Program-made: the position numbers and the translations under genes
Assembly (NCBI GenBank): GCA_019115165.1
Contig: DXEB01000014.1
Span: 19,692 to 83,691, forward strand
Origin: Candidatus Anaerotignum merdipullorum
GTDB lineage: Bacteria; Bacillota; Clostridia; Lachnospirales; Anaerotignaceae
Direction: 5' to 3'
DNA: 64,000 nt
Notes under the pieces: model-generated
Told to the model about the DNA's origin: nothing
The model's database searches: none
The model's input: the letters and a program-made list of their open reading frames with translations, nothing else
Shown here: positions 40,680 through 52,425 of the stretch, piece after piece
How positions within the stretch are numbered: position 1 is the first letter of the stretch
How the letters are laid out: the number at the start of each line of letters is the position of its first letter

Positions 40680-41139
40680 GATAGAGAATGAAAACGGAAA
40701 ATTCGGCGACTTTGTCAAGCAGTACTGCGGAGTAACAAGAGTCCGGTGTTTTTAGAAGAAGACGAATGACGTGAACGCTTTTACTAGAATCAAGATATCA
40801 GCATTCCATACAGTTCTGAGCCAAATGATTTGAGATGTTCCCCAGAAGAAACGACTGTAGCAGCGCTTCCTTCTGGGGAATTTATATGCATGCAGCTGTT
40901 TTTTCATATGGCGAAAAGGAAGGCGACAGAAATTGCCGCTGGAAAGACAAAAACTGCCTTTGGAGGGGAACTGTCTCAATTTTGGCGGGAATTTACTGAA
41001 AATCCTTACAATTCGTTGAAAAAATGCGGCTTTTGTTGACACGTACTGCGGAAAAATGTAAAATGTATAAGATATGAAATAAATTCGAACATCATGGACA
41101 ATCTAAGAAAGAGGAAAGTACTGTCTTTGGAGGTATCAT

Positions 41140-42222
41140 ATGGAAGAAAAGGATAAAATGGAAAATGGCGGCAACCGTGGGTTCAGCGACACGGATAAAG
41201 AATACTACGCGGATCTGTACGGTGATTTGCCGAAGGAAGTACAGGATGTACTGATGCGTACCCATCCGCTGATGGGCAGAAATACAGACGATGCAGAAGC
41301 AACTGCCTACCGCACCAGACGTCCGCAGCGGGAAGATGTGGAAGAGGTGAAGGAAGCCAGAATGCAGCAGGTAAGCTCTGAAATTAACGAAATCAAAAAA
41401 GCGCCGCAGCAGGAAGGAGATCCGACTCGTTATGTCTCCCGTCGCGCAAGAAGTGCGGAAGGTAAGCATACATCCGATGATACATCGCATACAATGGAAG
41501 AAGATTATAATGAGGACATCCAATATGTCAGTGTGATGCCGGCAAGGAAAAAGTCCAAAATTGTGGAAGAGGTTACCATACAGACTGCTGCACCACCGAA
41601 GAAGAAAAAACAGCGCAAAGAACGGGAAGAAATGCCGTTTCGGGATTTGGAACGTTCTGGTAACCGTCCCAGATATGAGGATATTGACTTTGAAGAGCGG
41701 GCAAAACAGGAGAATCTGGACAGTTTGTACGATGATCGTTACGAAGACGATGATAGAGGCGGAAGAAGCAAGTTGCCTGTGATTTTGGGCATTGTAGCGT
41801 TGATTCTGATTGTCTTTTTGATTTTCCGTTATGTTAGCGTCAGCGGACAGTTGGAAGAAGTACAGCAGCAGCTGACAGAAGCGCAGGGATATCAGGAGCG
41901 ATATGAACAGATTCAGTTGGAAAAAATGCAGCTGCAGGAACAGTTGGATGCGCTGCAGAATCCGGACGGTGCATCAACAACAGATGGTGCTGATACTTCC
42001 GGAGGAGACAATACAGATACAACAACCAGTGGTAGTACGGCAGGCACAACAACTGGAAGCACACAGGATTATACTGTACAGCAGGGAGAAACGCCTTGGA
42101 GCCTTGCGCAGAAATTCTATGGAAACGGTGCGGAATATCAGCGGATTTTGGACGCGAACGGACTGAGTGAGGGCGATAATATCCAGCCCGGTGACGTGCT
42201 GAAAATTCCGGCTGCGGAATAA
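41140..42222 (+). CDS. single-pass membrane protein with C-terminal LysM domain
   Basis: TM LPVILGIVALILIVFLIF; LysM YTVQQGETPWSLAQKFYGNGAEYQRILDANGLSEGDNIQPGDVLKIP. Confidence 0.88.
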   Translation: MEEKDKMENGGNRGFSDTDKEYYADLYGDLPKEVQDVLMRTHPLMGRNTDDAEATAYRTRRPQREDVEEVKEARMQQVSSEINEIKKAPQQEGDPTRYVSRRARSAEGKHTSDDTSHTMEEDYNEDIQYVSVMPARKKSKIVEEVTIQTAAPPKKKKQRKEREEMPFRDLERSGNRPRYEDIDFEERAKQENLDSLYDDRYEDDDRGGRSKLPVILGIVALILIVFLIFRYVSVSGQLEEVQQQLTEAQGYQERYEQIQLEKMQLQEQLDALQNPDGASTTDGADTSGGDNTDTTTSGSTAGTTTGSTQDYTVQQGETPWSLAQKFYGNGAEYQRILDANGLSEGDNIQPGDVLKIPAAE

Positions 42223-42257
42223 AGGAACCGGAAAAACGGATAAAGGAGTAAGAATTC

Positions 42258-43664
42258 ATGGGGAATGAACACTTGGAACGAAAGACCCTGATGGAATTAC
42301 GGAATATGGCGAAGGAAATGGGACTAGGTTCCATTTCCTCGCTGAAAAAAGGCGAATTGATAGAAAAGATACAGCAAAAGCAGTCACAGGTGGCAGACAG
42401 TGCCATCAAACATGTGGCTGCTTATGGTTTTGACTTGAAACAGGAAGAAACGCCGGCAGAAGTTCCACAGGAGACAAAGCGGGAGGAGACGCGGGAACGG
42501 ATGTCACAGGAAGCGCTGGAAAACGGCGAGCAGGGTGGCGGCGTTTTGGAAGTGATGGCGGATGGATTCGGCTTTTTGCGGGCGGAAAACTTCCTGCCGG
42601 GAACGGGAGATATTTATGTTTCCCCTTCGCAGATTCGCAGATTTCGCTTGAAAACAGGGGATGCCATTCAGGGGAGTATCCGCCCTGCCAGAGAAGGAGA
42701 AAAATTTGGCGCACTGTTATTTGTAAAGACGGTCAACGGCGACCGACCGGATGTGGCAGCCAGACGACCAAATTTTGAGGATCTGACACCAATTTATCCA
42801 GAACGGAAGCTGCGGCTGGAAACGAAGAGAGAAGAATTGGCAGGGCGGATCATTGATTTGATATCGCCCATTGGCAAAGGACAGCGCGGTATGATCGTTG
42901 CACCGCCAAAAGTGGGAAAGACCATTTTATTGACACAGATTGCCAATGCGATTACCAAAAATCATAAAGAAGTGCATCTGATTATCTTGTTGATTGATGA
43001 ACGCCCAGAAGAGGTGACGGATATACAGCGTTCTATTGAAGGGGAGAATGTGGAGATTGTATACTCCACATTTGATCAGCAGCCGGAGCATCATAAACGG
43101 GTGACGGAGATGGTGTTGGAGCGAGCAAAGCGTATGGTAGAGCAAGGCAAAGATTTGGTGATCCTTTTAGATAGCTTAACCCGTTTGGCGCGGGCATATA
43201 ATCTGACCATTCCACCCAGCGGAAGAACGCTTTCCGGCGGGTTAGACCCAGCTGCACTGTACATGCCCAAACGATTTTTTGGCGCAGCGCGCAATATAGA
43301 AGGCGGCGGCAGTTTGACGATTTTGGCTACAGCACTGGTGGACACGGGAAGTAAAATGGATGAGGTGGTATTTGAGGAGTTCAAGGGAACCGGCAATATG
43401 GAACTGGTGCTGGACAGAAAATTAGCAGAGCGCCGCATCTTTCCGGCGGTGGATATCATCAAGTCCGGTACCCGTAGAGAAGATAAACTTTTGAGCACAG
43501 CGGAGATGGAATGTAATTATACGTTGCGGCGCATGGCGGCTTCTATGACGCTGATGGAAATGACAGAAGGATTTTATGATTTGATGCGCAAAACTCAAAA
43601 TAATGCGGACTTGGTGGAACGACTGCCTGTTTGGGAAAAGATGCTTTCTCTGCATGGGAAATGA
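42258..43664 (+). CDS. rho: transcription termination factor Rho
   Basis: [29 protein letters not shown]-like P-loop, [36 protein letters not shown]. Confidence 0.97.
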   Translation: MGNEHLERKTLMELRNMAKEMGLGSISSLKKGELIEKIQQKQSQVADSAIKHVAAYGFDLKQEETPAEVPQETKREETRERMSQEALENGEQGGGVLEVMADGFGFLRAENFLPGTGDIYVSPSQIRRFRLKTGDAIQGSIRPAREGEKFGALLFVKTVNGDRPDVAARRPNFEDLTPIYPERKLRLETKREELAGRIIDLISPIGKGQRGMIVAPPKVGKTILLTQIANAITKNHKEVHLIILLIDERPEEVTDIQRSIEGENVEIVYSTFDQQPEHHKRVTEMVLERAKRMVEQGKDLVILLDSLTRLARAYNLTIPPSGRTLSGGLDPAALYMPKRFFGAARNIEGGGSLTILATALVDTGSKMDEVVFEEFKGTGNMELVLDRKLAERRIFPAVDIIKSGTRREDKLLSTAEMECNYTLRRMAASMTLMEMTEGFYDLMRKTQNNADLVERLPVWEKMLSLHGK

Positions 43665-43791
43665 AATCCACAGAATTGCGGTTTTTGGGGAAAAATTGTT
43701 GCAAAGAAAAAGGAACTGTGATATAATACTAACGTTGTCTATAAATAATTTCGGATTATTGATCAACAAATGAGAGAATGAGGTGAAAAAA

Positions 43792-43995
43792 ATGAGAGAA
43801 GGAATCCATCCCGAGTACAAACAGGTGACAGTAAGATGCAACTGCGGCAATGAATTTGTAACAGGCTCCACAAAAGATGAAATCAGAGTCGAAGTTTGCT
43901 CCAAATGCCATCCTTTCTACACTGGCAGTCAGAAACTTCTGGTAGAAGCCGGCGGTAGAGTGGAAAAATTCAACAAAAAATACGGCAGAAAATAA
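43792..43995 (+). CDS. rpmE: 50S ribosomal protein L31 (zinc-binding form)
   Basis: [28 protein letters not shown]...[10 protein letters not shown]. Confidence 0.96.
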   Translation: MREGIHPEYKQVTVRCNCGNEFVTGSTKDEIRVEVCSKCHPFYTGSQKLLVEAGGRVEKFNKKYGRK

Positions 43996-44128
43996 TCAGA
44001 AATGTGCGAAAGGGTTGGGCAAGATTGTCCGCCCTTTTTTTCGCAACAGGGCAAAAATTCGCGTTGCCTTGCTGCGAAAGGAAGGGGTTTTGGTTGATCT
44101 GAGTCAAACGAGAGAAAGGATGATGTGG

Positions 44129-45040
44129 ATGAAAAGAACCAATATCGGTGGTCAGGCGGTCATTGAAGGCGTCATGATGCGAGGAAAAAAGATATATGCC
44201 ATGGCAGTTCGCAATCCCGAAGGCGGGATCACGATAGAAAAAAAAGAATGTGGCGGTTTAGGCAGAAAAGGTGTGTTCCGGTTGCCGATTTTTCGCGGTG
44301 TTGCAGCATTTGTAGATTCTTTGGTAACGGGGACAAAGACTTTGATGCGATCTGCGGAAATTGCAGGAGAAGACTGGGCAGAAGAAGAGGAATTGAGCAA
44401 ATTTGAGAAATGGATCCAGGAAAAATTCGGAGACAGAATCAATGATATTTTGATTTACTGCAGTGTCACGCTTTCGCTGATATTGGGTATGCTGCTGTTT
44501 TTTCTGCTGCCAGTTTGGCTGGGAAATTTCTTCAAGGATATGGTGCCGGTATGGGCATTGGGAATTATTGAAGGATTGATCCGGATTGCAATTTTTTTGC
44601 TATATTTATTCGGGATATCCCGCATGAAAGAAATCCATCGGGTGTTTCAATACCACGGAGCGGAGCATAAAACCATTAACTGTTTTGAAAGCGAGAAAGA
44701 ACTGACAGTGGAAAATGTTCTTCCATGTACGCGGCTGCACAAACGCTGTGGCACGAGCTTTCTGCTGTTTGTGATGATCATCAGTATGGTGGTATTTTTC
44801 TTTGTGCGAACCGACAGCTTTTTACTGCGGCTTATTACTAGAATTTTGTTGGTGCCTGTGATTGCAGGGCTTTCTTATGAAGTCATTCGCTGGGCGGGCA
44901 ATTCAGAAAGCAAGCTGGTTGCGATGATCAGTTATCCGGGTTTATGCCTGCAAAAGATCACAACAGCAGAGCCAGATGCAGAGCAAATTGAGACGGCAAT
45001 TGCGGCAATGAAAGGAGTTCTGGAAGATGAGCCGGAATGA
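44129..45040 (+). CDS. yqhQ: DUF1385 family membrane protein YqhQ
   Basis: NIGGQAVIEGVMMRGKKIYAMAVRNPEG, HGAEHKTINCFE, RLHKRCGTSF; exact start among M44120/44123/44129 uncertain. Confidence 0.88.
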   Translation: MKRTNIGGQAVIEGVMMRGKKIYAMAVRNPEGGITIEKKECGGLGRKGVFRLPIFRGVAAFVDSLVTGTKTLMRSAEIAGEDWAEEEELSKFEKWIQEKFGDRINDILIYCSVTLSLILGMLLFFLLPVWLGNFFKDMVPVWALGIIEGLIRIAIFLLYLFGISRMKEIHRVFQYHGAEHKTINCFESEKELTVENVLPCTRLHKRCGTSFLLFVMIISMVVFFFVRTDSFLLRLITRILLVPVIAGLSYEVIRWAGNSESKLVAMISYPGLCLQKITTAEPDAEQIETAIAAMKGVLEDEPE

Positions 45041-45893
45041 TACCATAGGCTGGTGGCTGCGGGAAGGGACAGAGCGGCTGATGCGTGCAAAGAAAGACAA
45101 TGCGCGAAGGGAAGCGGCGATGTTACTGCAAAAAGCAACGGGGTTGACGCAGACAATCCTGTTGACAGAATCGGAACAGAAAATCAAACCAGAAGCGGCG
45201 CGGAAATACGTCGCTTTTCTGAATGAACGGGAAAATGGGCGACCGTTACAGTATATTCTGGGAGAATGGGAATTTATGGGACTATCGTTTTCGGTAGGAG
45301 AAGGGGTATTGATTCCGCGCGCAGATACGGAAGTGCTGGTAGAAACCATATTGGAGATGGCACAGAAGGAGAGGCTGCATACTGGATTGGACATTGGCAC
45401 TGGTACCGGCTGTATTCCCATCTGTTTGGAAAAGCTGGGCGGCATACAGATGACAGCGGTGGAATTGCATACAGACGCGCTGGCATTTGCGAAGAGAAAC
45501 AACGACAGAAATCGCACCCATGTAACGTTTGTGGAGAGTGATTTATTTGCAAATTTGCCGGAAAATATGGCACCTCTGGACTTTATCGTATCCAATCCGC
45601 CCTATATCCCGCAGGCGGACTGTGACAAGCTGATGCCGGAAGTGCGATTTTTCGAACCGCGCAGTGCGTTAGATGGCGGTGCAGACGGATTGGATGTTTA
45701 CCGGGCGATAATCGCGCAGGCGGGGACTTATCTGCGGGATGGCGGTTGGTTGTTTTTTGAAATTGGATATGACCAGCGGGAAGCGTTGTTTACATTGATG
45801 CAAGCGGCGGGATTTGTTTCTGTTGTATGCAGACAGGATTTGGCTGGGCTGGACAGAGTGGTGTATGGAAAGAAGGGGTGCAGAGATGTTTGA
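45027..45893 (+). CDS. prmC: peptide chain release factor N5-glutamine methyltransferase
   Basis: [39 protein letters not shown]. Confidence 0.95.
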   Translation: MSRNDTIGWWLREGTERLMRAKKDNARREAAMLLQKATGLTQTILLTESEQKIKPEAARKYVAFLNERENGRPLQYILGEWEFMGLSFSVGEGVLIPRADTEVLVETILEMAQKERLHTGLDIGTGTGCIPICLEKLGGIQMTAVELHTDALAFAKRNNDRNRTHVTFVESDLFANLPENMAPLDFIVSNPPYIPQADCDKLMPEVRFFEPRSALDGGADGLDVYRAIIAQAGTYLRDGGWLFFEIGYDQREALFTLMQAAGFVSVVCRQDLAGLDRVVYGKKGCRDV

Positions 45894-46962
45894 CCGGTTG
45901 GCAGAACTGGAGCGAAAATATATGGATTTGGCGGATCAGGTCAACGATCCCGATTTGATTGCAAACCAGGCAGAATGGCGAAAAAGGATGAAGGAATACA
46001 GCGATATGACACCCATTATAGAGGCATATCGGGAATATGAATTGGTGAAAGCCTCTATTGCAGAAGAATTGGAGCTGTTAGAGGAAAAGTTGGAAGAGGA
46101 TTTTCGAGACTTGGTCAAGGAAGAACTGAATGTCAATAAATCGAGGTTAGAGGAACTGCAGAAAGAGATTACGCTGCTGCTGATTCCTAAGGATCCCAAT
46201 GATGAAAAGAATGTCATTATGGAAATACGCGGTGGTGCAGGCGGAGATGAGGCTGCATTATTTGCAGGAGATTTATTCCGTATGTATGCAAGATATGCAG
46301 AGCGGCATAAATGGAAAATCGAAGTGATGAATACCAGTGAAAGTGATTTGGGCGGATATAAAGAGATTTCTTTTATGATTACGGGACAGGGCGCATATTC
46401 CCGGCTCAAATACGAAAGTGGCGTGCATCGGGTACAGCGGATTCCGACAACCGAGAGCGGCGGCAGAATTCATACGTCTACGGTAACGGTGGCAGTTTTG
46501 CCAGAAGCGGAGGAAGTGGATGTGCATATTGACATGAACGATGTGCGGGTAGATGTATTCCGTGCATCGGGCAACGGTGGGCAGTGCGTCAATACAACGG
46601 ATTCTGCGGTACGGATGACGCATATTCCAACTGGCATTGTGGTATCCTGTCAAAATGAGAAGTCTCAGCTGAAAAACAAGGAACAGGCGCTGAAAGTGCT
46701 GTATGCCCGTGTGTATGAGCGGGAGCGGCAGGCACACGATGCAGCAATTTCCGCAGACCGTCGTTCGCAGGTGGGGACTGGTGACCGCAGTGAGCGGATT
46801 CGAACCTATAATTTTCCTCAGGGGCGTGTGACGGACCATAGAGTGGGGTTAACGCTGCATAAAATCGATGCCATACTGGATGGCGAATTGGATGAGATCA
46901 TGGATGTATTGATCACGACGGACCGAATGGAAAAATTAAAATCGGATTCCGCCGAAACATGA
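45886..46962 (+). CDS. prfA: peptide chain release factor 1
   Basis: [43 protein letters not shown] (GGQ). Confidence 0.97.
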   Translation: MFDRLAELERKYMDLADQVNDPDLIANQAEWRKRMKEYSDMTPIIEAYREYELVKASIAEELELLEEKLEEDFRDLVKEELNVNKSRLEELQKEITLLLIPKDPNDEKNVIMEIRGGAGGDEAALFAGDLFRMYARYAERHKWKIEVMNTSESDLGGYKEISFMITGQGAYSRLKYESGVHRVQRIPTTESGGRIHTSTVTVAVLPEAEEVDVHIDMNDVRVDVFRASGNGGQCVNTTDSAVRMTHIPTGIVVSCQNEKSQLKNKEQALKVLYARVYERERQAHDAAISADRRSQVGTGDRSERIRTYNFPQGRVTDHRVGLTLHKIDAILDGELDEIMDVLITTDRMEKLKSDSAET

Positions 46963-46983
46963 AAAAAGTCGGGTGAGAAAATC

Positions 46984-47535
46984 ATGAAAGAATTATGGAC
47001 ATTGTTCCTTGCGTTTGCCAGAATCGGTGCGTTTACCTTTGGCGGCGGATATGCCATGCTTCCGATGCTGCAGCGGGAAGTGGTACAGAACCGGAAATGG
47101 GCAACGGAAGAAGAGGTGCTGGATTATTTTGCCATCGGGCAGTGTACGCCAGGCGTTATATTTGTGAATACGGCAACCTTCATTGGATATCGGCGCAAAG
47201 GGCTTCCTGGTGCCATCTGTGCAACGGCAGGCAGTGTATTTCCATCGTTGGTTATTATTACGTTGATTGCGGCACTGTTACAGAATTTTGCTCATTTACA
47301 GGTAGTGCAAGATGCATTCGGCGGTATTCGTGTCGTCGTAGGGGTATTGATTCTGCAGGCAGTAGCGGGTATGTGGAAAAAATCCGTTGTGGACAAATTG
47401 GGAATTCTCTTAGCGGCAGCGGCATTTGCCGTAGCGACCTTTACAGAACTTTCTCCGGTGTGGATGGTTCTTGTCGGTGGTGCGGCAGGAATTTGTATTC
47501 AAGCGCTGGCAGAACGGAAAAAGGGAGGGCGCTGA
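46984..47535 (+). CDS. chromate transporter, short form (1)
   Basis: FARIGAFTFGGGYAMLPMLQREVVQNRKW, FAIGQCTPGVIFVNTATFIGY. Confidence 0.9.
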   Translation: MKELWTLFLAFARIGAFTFGGGYAMLPMLQREVVQNRKWATEEEVLDYFAIGQCTPGVIFVNTATFIGYRRKGLPGAICATAGSVFPSLVIITLIAALLQNFAHLQVVQDAFGGIRVVVGVLILQAVAGMWKKSVVDKLGILLAAAAFAVATFTELSPVWMVLVGGAAGICIQALAERKKGGR

Positions 47536-47540
47536 GTGTG

Positions 47541-48116
47541 ATGCAGATGGTCATTTTGTTTTTGGAGTTTTTTAAGATCGGCTTATTTTCCATCGGCGGC
47601 GGATTAGCAACTTTGCCGTTTATGTATGATCTGGCGGAAAAATATGATTGGCTGCCTATGGAGCAGATTCCGGATATGATTGCCGTTGCAGAAGCGACAC
47701 CGGGTCCGCTTGGTGTGAATATGGCAGTATACGCGGGGTTTCAGTGCGCAGGCGTGGTTGGCAGTACCATTGCTACTGCAGGATTGGTGGCGCCTTCGAT
47801 TATTGTGATTATCTTGGTATATCTCTTTTTGGAAAAATTCCGCCAGAGCAAAACCGTAGACTGGGTGTTTTACGGTCTGCGTCCGGTGGTAGTGGGGCTG
47901 ATTGCTTCCGCCGGTTTTGGTGTGATGGTAATGGCACTGTTTTCTATGGATGCGATTGGCGCGCAGGGGAGGATTGACTGGGCGTCGTTGCTGCGTTGGA
48001 AAGAATGGATATTATTTTTGGTGGTATTGCTGGCAGCAAGAAAATGGAAAGAGATGCATCCAGTGGTATGGATTGCCATTGGCGCCGCAGCCGGGATCAT
48101 CTTTCATATGGCATAA
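47541..48116 (+). CDS. chromate transporter, short form (2)
   Basis: FFKIGLFSIGGGLATLPFMYDLAEKYDWL, AEATPGPLGVNMAVYAGF. Confidence 0.9.
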   Translation: MQMVILFLEFFKIGLFSIGGGLATLPFMYDLAEKYDWLPMEQIPDMIAVAEATPGPLGVNMAVYAGFQCAGVVGSTIATAGLVAPSIIVIILVYLFLEKFRQSKTVDWVFYGLRPVVVGLIASAGFGVMVMALFSMDAIGAQGRIDWASLLRWKEWILFLVVLLAARKWKEMHPVVWIAIGAAAGIIFHMA

Positions 48117-48427
48117 CAAGCAAATGCGCTGTAAGCGGCATGGCGAAACGGCTGCGCGTTTTAAGATGTCAAATCCCCTAAGTACGCAGAAGGGATGGAT
48201 GTTCACCGGAAAAATTTGGTATTGCAGGGCTTTGGCAAAGACAAAGCGGTAGGAAGGAATCTTGGAGGATATCGTGATCAAAAGACGGAAAAAAGAGAAC
48301 GGGCTTTTTTGGATTTGCTGGCATTGGTTTCGTTGGAAGCTGGTGCCTTTTTGATTGGAGGGAAGTTCTGTTTTCTAGACTCTTGCCATATGCTGAACAG
48401 AGAAGGGTTTTTGGAGGAGGTACGCAT

Positions 48428-48901
48428 ATGGCGGTATCTTTTTGGGCAGTCTTTTGTGTGATATATGGCATTTGTACGCTGCTTTTGCCGAGGAAGGCTG
48501 GTCGGATGTTTGTATGGCATGGATTTTTGGCGGGCATGTCGGTCGCCTTTTTTTGTCTGCATTTTCTGCCCGGCGTTTTTGAGCAGGATATGTTTTACAG
48601 TGTTATAGCAGGCGTTTTGGGCGGGGTTGCACTGGGGACGGCAGTGGAAAAACATCACCCGATTTCTGGCAGTCTGGTTTGCTTTTGGTTGGCGGCATTA
48701 TTATGGAGTTTATTCAGCACAGGAAATGTTGGAAAGCTGGAAATTATCCTGGGTGCCTTAAGCGGCGGCGCCTGTCTGTATGTATCCTGTGCCGCTGTGT
48801 TGCCAGAAGAAGCAGGACCGCGGGAATGTCTGTGGCGCGGCGCAGGTGGACTGCTGGGATTTTGGCTGGGGGTATGGCTGGATTTCATGCGGATATCATA
48901 G
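48428..48901 (+). CDS. integral membrane protein of unknown function
   Basis: 158 aa, about 5 TM; SD ggaggt. Confidence 0.65.
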   Translation: MAVSFWAVFCVIYGICTLLLPRKAGRMFVWHGFLAGMSVAFFCLHFLPGVFEQDMFYSVIAGVLGGVALGTAVEKHHPISGSLVCFWLAALLWSLFSTGNVGKLEIILGALSGGACLYVSCAAVLPEEAGPRECLWRGAGGLLGFWLGVWLDFMRIS

Positions 48902-49022
48902 GAATTGCGGAGAAATGTTTGCAAAGCAGCAGCGCTTTATGATATAGTGAATAACAAAGTGACGAATTCCGCTGGAAAGAGAAGGTGCGGAGGCGATCAA
49001 ACAAATACATTGGGGGATTCAT

Positions 49023-51485
49023 ATGAAACAGCTTTTGGAAAAAGAGACACTGAAGAAAATGATTCGAGAAAACGTGAAAACGTTGTATCGTAAGACACTG
49101 GAGACAGCGACGCCGGAAGAAGTATACCAGGCGGCGGTATTTGCGGTGCGGGACGTGATCACGGAAAAATGGATGAAGACCCATGACGAGTATTATGAAA
49201 AGGATGTCAAAGTGGTCTATTATTTATCCATGGAATTTTTGATGGGCAGATTTTTTGGCAATAGCTTGATCAATCTAGAGATGTATGAGGAAGTCAAAGA
49301 GGTTTTTGCGGAATTGGGAATTGATTACAATATGGTTGAGGAAGCGGAACCGGATCCTGGATTGGGAAATGGTGGTTTGGGGCGACTTGCAGCATGTTTC
49401 CTAGATTCTCTTTCCACATTGGAACTGCCGGCATATGGCTGCGGCATTCGGTATCATTACGGTATTTTTGAGCAGAAGATTGAAAACGGCTATCAGGTCG
49501 AGGCGCCGGATAATTGGCTGGAAGACGGTGATCCATGGGGGATTAAGCGCAGTGAATATGCGGTGGAAGTGAAGTTTGGCGGACATGTGCGGGCGGTTCC
49601 CAAAGGAAATGGGGAATATCGTTTTATACAAGAGGGTTACCAGTCGGTGATTGCGGTTCCATATGATTATCCGGTGATTGGATATGGTAATAACACGGTC
49701 AATACCCTGCGGCTGTGGGAAGCGCGACCGAAGAATCAGCTGGATTTGAAGTTTTTTAATGAGGGCAACTACCAAAAAGCTGCGGAAGAAGAGGTGCTGG
49801 CAAGTACCATGACGGATGTGCTCTATCCTGCGGATGAGCATATACAGGGCAAAGAGCTGCGTCTGCGTCAGCAGTATTTCTTCATTTCCGCAACGGTACA
49901 ACGTGTAGTGGAGCGGTTCAAAAAGCATCATACGGATTTTCGGGAACTTCCACAGAAAGCGGCATTCCAGCTCAATGATACCCATCCCAGTATGGCGGTG
50001 GCGGAATTGATGCGTGTGTTGGTAGATGACAATGATTTGCCTTGGGATGAGGCATGGGAGATTACCAAACAGGTATGTGCATACACCAATCATACCATTA
50101 TGTCGGAAGCGCTGGAGAAATGGCCGATGGAGCTGTTTAGCCGCTTGCTGCCGCGTATTTATCAAATTGTGGAAGAAATCAACCGCCGTTACTGTCTGGA
50201 ATTACAGGCAAAATACGGCGAAGATCCGGAAAAAATCCGGCAAATGGCGATTATTGCCGACGGGCAGATTCGTATGGCGTATCTTGCTATTGTAGGCAGC
50301 TATTCGGTCAACGGCGTGGCGGCGCTGCACACGGAAATTCTGAAACATCAGGAATTAAAGGACTTCTATGCGCTTTATCCGGAAAAATTCAATAACAAAA
50401 CAAACGGGATTACCCAGCGCAGATGGCTGCTGCACGCCAACAGGGGGTTGGCATCCCTGATTACCGAGACCATTGGAGATGGTTGGATTACGGATTTGTC
50501 CCAATTAGAGCAATTGCTGCCCTACGCGCAGGAGGAATCCTTCCGGCGGCGTTTTATGGAAGTGAAGCAGGCGAATAAAACGGCGCTGGCGCGCTATATC
50601 AAAGAAACAAAAGGGATTGAGATTGATCCGCATTCCATTTTTGATATTCAGGTCAAGCGGCTGCATGAATATAAACGTCAGTTACTCAATGTGCTGCATA
50701 TCATCGGGCTGTATAATCGGCTGAAGATGGAGCCGGGACTGGATATGGTGCCAAGAACGTTCATTTTCGGCGCGAAAGCAGCCGCAGGATATCGCCGTGC
50801 GAAGTTAATTATTAAACTGATTCATGCGGTGGCGGATGTGGTGAACCATGACGCAACCATTGGTGGGAAAATAAAAGTGGTATTTATGGAAAATTATCGA
50901 GTTTCTTTGGCAGAGCGGTTGATTCCGGCAGCGGATGTCAGTGAACAGATTTCTACGGCGGGGAAAGAGGCTTCCGGTACCGGCAATATGAAATTTATGC
51001 TCAACGGCGCGTTGACGGTTGGCACGATGGATGGAGCCAATGTGGAAATTTATGAAGAAGTGGGGAAAGACAATATCTTTATTTTTGGGATGTCTGCAGA
51101 AGAAGTGCAGAAACAATCACAAGGCGGATATGACCCATGGTCGGTCTATAACATGAATCAGGAAGTTCGGATGGCGCTGACTAGCTTGATTGACGGCACA
51201 TTTGACGCTAATACAGATTTATTCCGGGAATTATATGACGCATTATTAAACGGCTGCGGCGGCAGAGCGGATGAATACTTTGTGTTGGCGGACTATGCGG
51301 ATTATGCTCGCGCGCAATGGGATGTGGATGCGGCATATCGTGATTCAGAAAAGTGGGCGAAAATGGCAATTCATAATGTAGCAAAAAGCGGGAAGTTTTC
51401 CAGTGACCGAACTGTTCGGGAGTATGCATCGGAGATTTGGCATCTGCAACCGCTGCATATCGAACTGGAGGAAACAGAAGGATAA
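49023..51485 (+). CDS. glgP: glycogen/starch/alpha-glucan phosphorylase
   Basis: 820 aa; GNGGLGRLAACFLDS, EASGTGNMKFMLNGALTVGTMDGANVEI (PLP site). Confidence 0.97.
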   Translation: MKQLLEKETLKKMIRENVKTLYRKTLETATPEEVYQAAVFAVRDVITEKWMKTHDEYYEKDVKVVYYLSMEFLMGRFFGNSLINLEMYEEVKEVFAELGIDYNMVEEAEPDPGLGNGGLGRLAACFLDSLSTLELPAYGCGIRYHYGIFEQKIENGYQVEAPDNWLEDGDPWGIKRSEYAVEVKFGGHVRAVPKGNGEYRFIQEGYQSVIAVPYDYPVIGYGNNTVNTLRLWEARPKNQLDLKFFNEGNYQKAAEEEVLASTMTDVLYPADEHIQGKELRLRQQYFFISATVQRVVERFKKHHTDFRELPQKAAFQLNDTHPSMAVAELMRVLVDDNDLPWDEAWEITKQVCAYTNHTIMSEALEKWPMELFSRLLPRIYQIVEEINRRYCLELQAKYGEDPEKIRQMAIIADGQIRMAYLAIVGSYSVNGVAALHTEILKHQELKDFYALYPEKFNNKTNGITQRRWLLHANRGLASLITETIGDGWITDLSQLEQLLPYAQEESFRRRFMEVKQANKTALARYIKETKGIEIDPHSIFDIQVKRLHEYKRQLLNVLHIIGLYNRLKMEPGLDMVPRTFIFGAKAAAGYRRAKLIIKLIHAVADVVNHDATIGGKIKVVFMENYRVSLAERLIPAADVSEQISTAGKEASGTGNMKFMLNGALTVGTMDGANVEIYEEVGKDNIFIFGMSAEEVQKQSQGGYDPWSVYNMNQEVRMALTSLIDGTFDANTDLFRELYDALLNGCGGRADEYFVLADYADYARAQWDVDAAYRDSEKWAKMAIHNVAKSGKFSSDRTVREYASEIWHLQPLHIELEETEG

Positions 51486-51506
51486 TCTCATAGATAGGAT
51501 AGATGC

Positions 51507-51553
51507 AAAAAAAGGCACGTCATTGCGCAAAAAAGTGCGCGCGTGCCTTTTTT
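51507..51553 (+). terminator. intrinsic terminator after glgP
   Basis: aaaaaaggcacg...cgtgccttttttc. Confidence 0.8.
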
Positions 51554-51590
51554 CTATGCAGAGAGGAAACAGCAGGTTGCTTGGGAAGAT

Positions 51591-51914
51591 TCAAGATTCC
51601 AGCAAATCATCGATCAATGCCAGAATATGTTGCGCCTGTTTTGCATTCAAACGAGAGAATTTTTCTGTCAATTCTTGCGTGAGGGTAGGATTTTCCACGG
51701 TATCATTGAAAAAATCTTTCGGATGGATGCCGAGGTATTCACAAATATAGAAAAACACCGTCATAGACGGAAGTATGCGCTTGTTCTCGATGCTGTTGAT
51801 ATAGTTTTCACTCTGCCCGATCGAAAGACTCATATCCCGTGCAGACACTTTCTTTTGATTGCGAAGCTGGGACAGGCGGGAAGAGAGGAAGGATTCAAAG
51901 TCTTTTGTATTCAT
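51591..51914 (-). CDS. XRE-family HTH regulator
   Basis: LRNQKKVSARDMSLSIGQSENYINSIENKRILPSMTVFFYICEYLGI. Confidence 0.85.
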   Translation of the reverse strand: MNTKDFESFLSSRLSQLRNQKKVSARDMSLSIGQSENYINSIENKRILPSMTVFFYICEYLGIHPKDFFNDTVENPTLTQELTEKFSRLNAKQAQHILALIDDLLES

Positions 51915-52049
51915 ATTGCATCACCTGTTACTATTATAAGATGGAAAGGAAAACAGAATGTATTTTTATAATGTGTAAATATATTGAAATTATTATTTTG
52001 AATATATATAATGAGGGGGAGGGAGAAAAACAGAACGGGAGGAACGGAA

Positions 52050-52346
52050 ATGAGCAAAGATTTTGCGCAGCGGCTGCGGACACTTCGGAAAGAGAGTGGA
52101 ATTACACAGGCGAAGTTGGGGCAAATATTACATTATGGCTGTACGACGATTGCCAATTATGAATCCGGCAGGAATGAACCGTCATATGAAGATTTGATTG
52201 TCATTGCGGATTATTTTGGCGTTAGTCTGGATTATCTGTTAGGCAGGACAGAGGATCGTAAGAATGATTTGGCGGAATTGATGTACTGTTGTGAAGAGAT
52301 ATCTCTGGCAAAGGTGCTTCGAATGATTGAGGTATATCGAAAGTGA
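52050..52346 (+). CDS. XRE-family HTH regulator
   Basis: FAQRLRTLRKESGITQAKLGQILHYGCTTIANYESGRNEPSYEDLIVIADYFGVSLDYLLGR; SD gggagg. Confidence 0.88.
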   Translation: MSKDFAQRLRTLRKESGITQAKLGQILHYGCTTIANYESGRNEPSYEDLIVIADYFGVSLDYLLGRTEDRKNDLAELMYCCEEISLAKVLRMIEVYRK

Positions 52347-52382
52347 AGGGAAGGAATTTTTGGAAAAATAAGAAAAGAATGT

Positions 52383-52411
52383 TTGACAGATGGCAATTTT
52401 TCCTGTACAAT
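52383..52411 (+). promoter_or_regulatory. promoter of tRNA-Arg
   Basis: TTGACA-17 bp-TACAAT. Confidence 0.8.
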
Positions 52412-52425
52412 ATAAGTCACGGTTT

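Noticed and set aside
46995-48116. Single 373-aa ORF across both chromate-transporter genes
   Set aside because: Its first half is an out-of-frame reading of the first transporter (46984-47535); only the part from 47541 resembles a protein.
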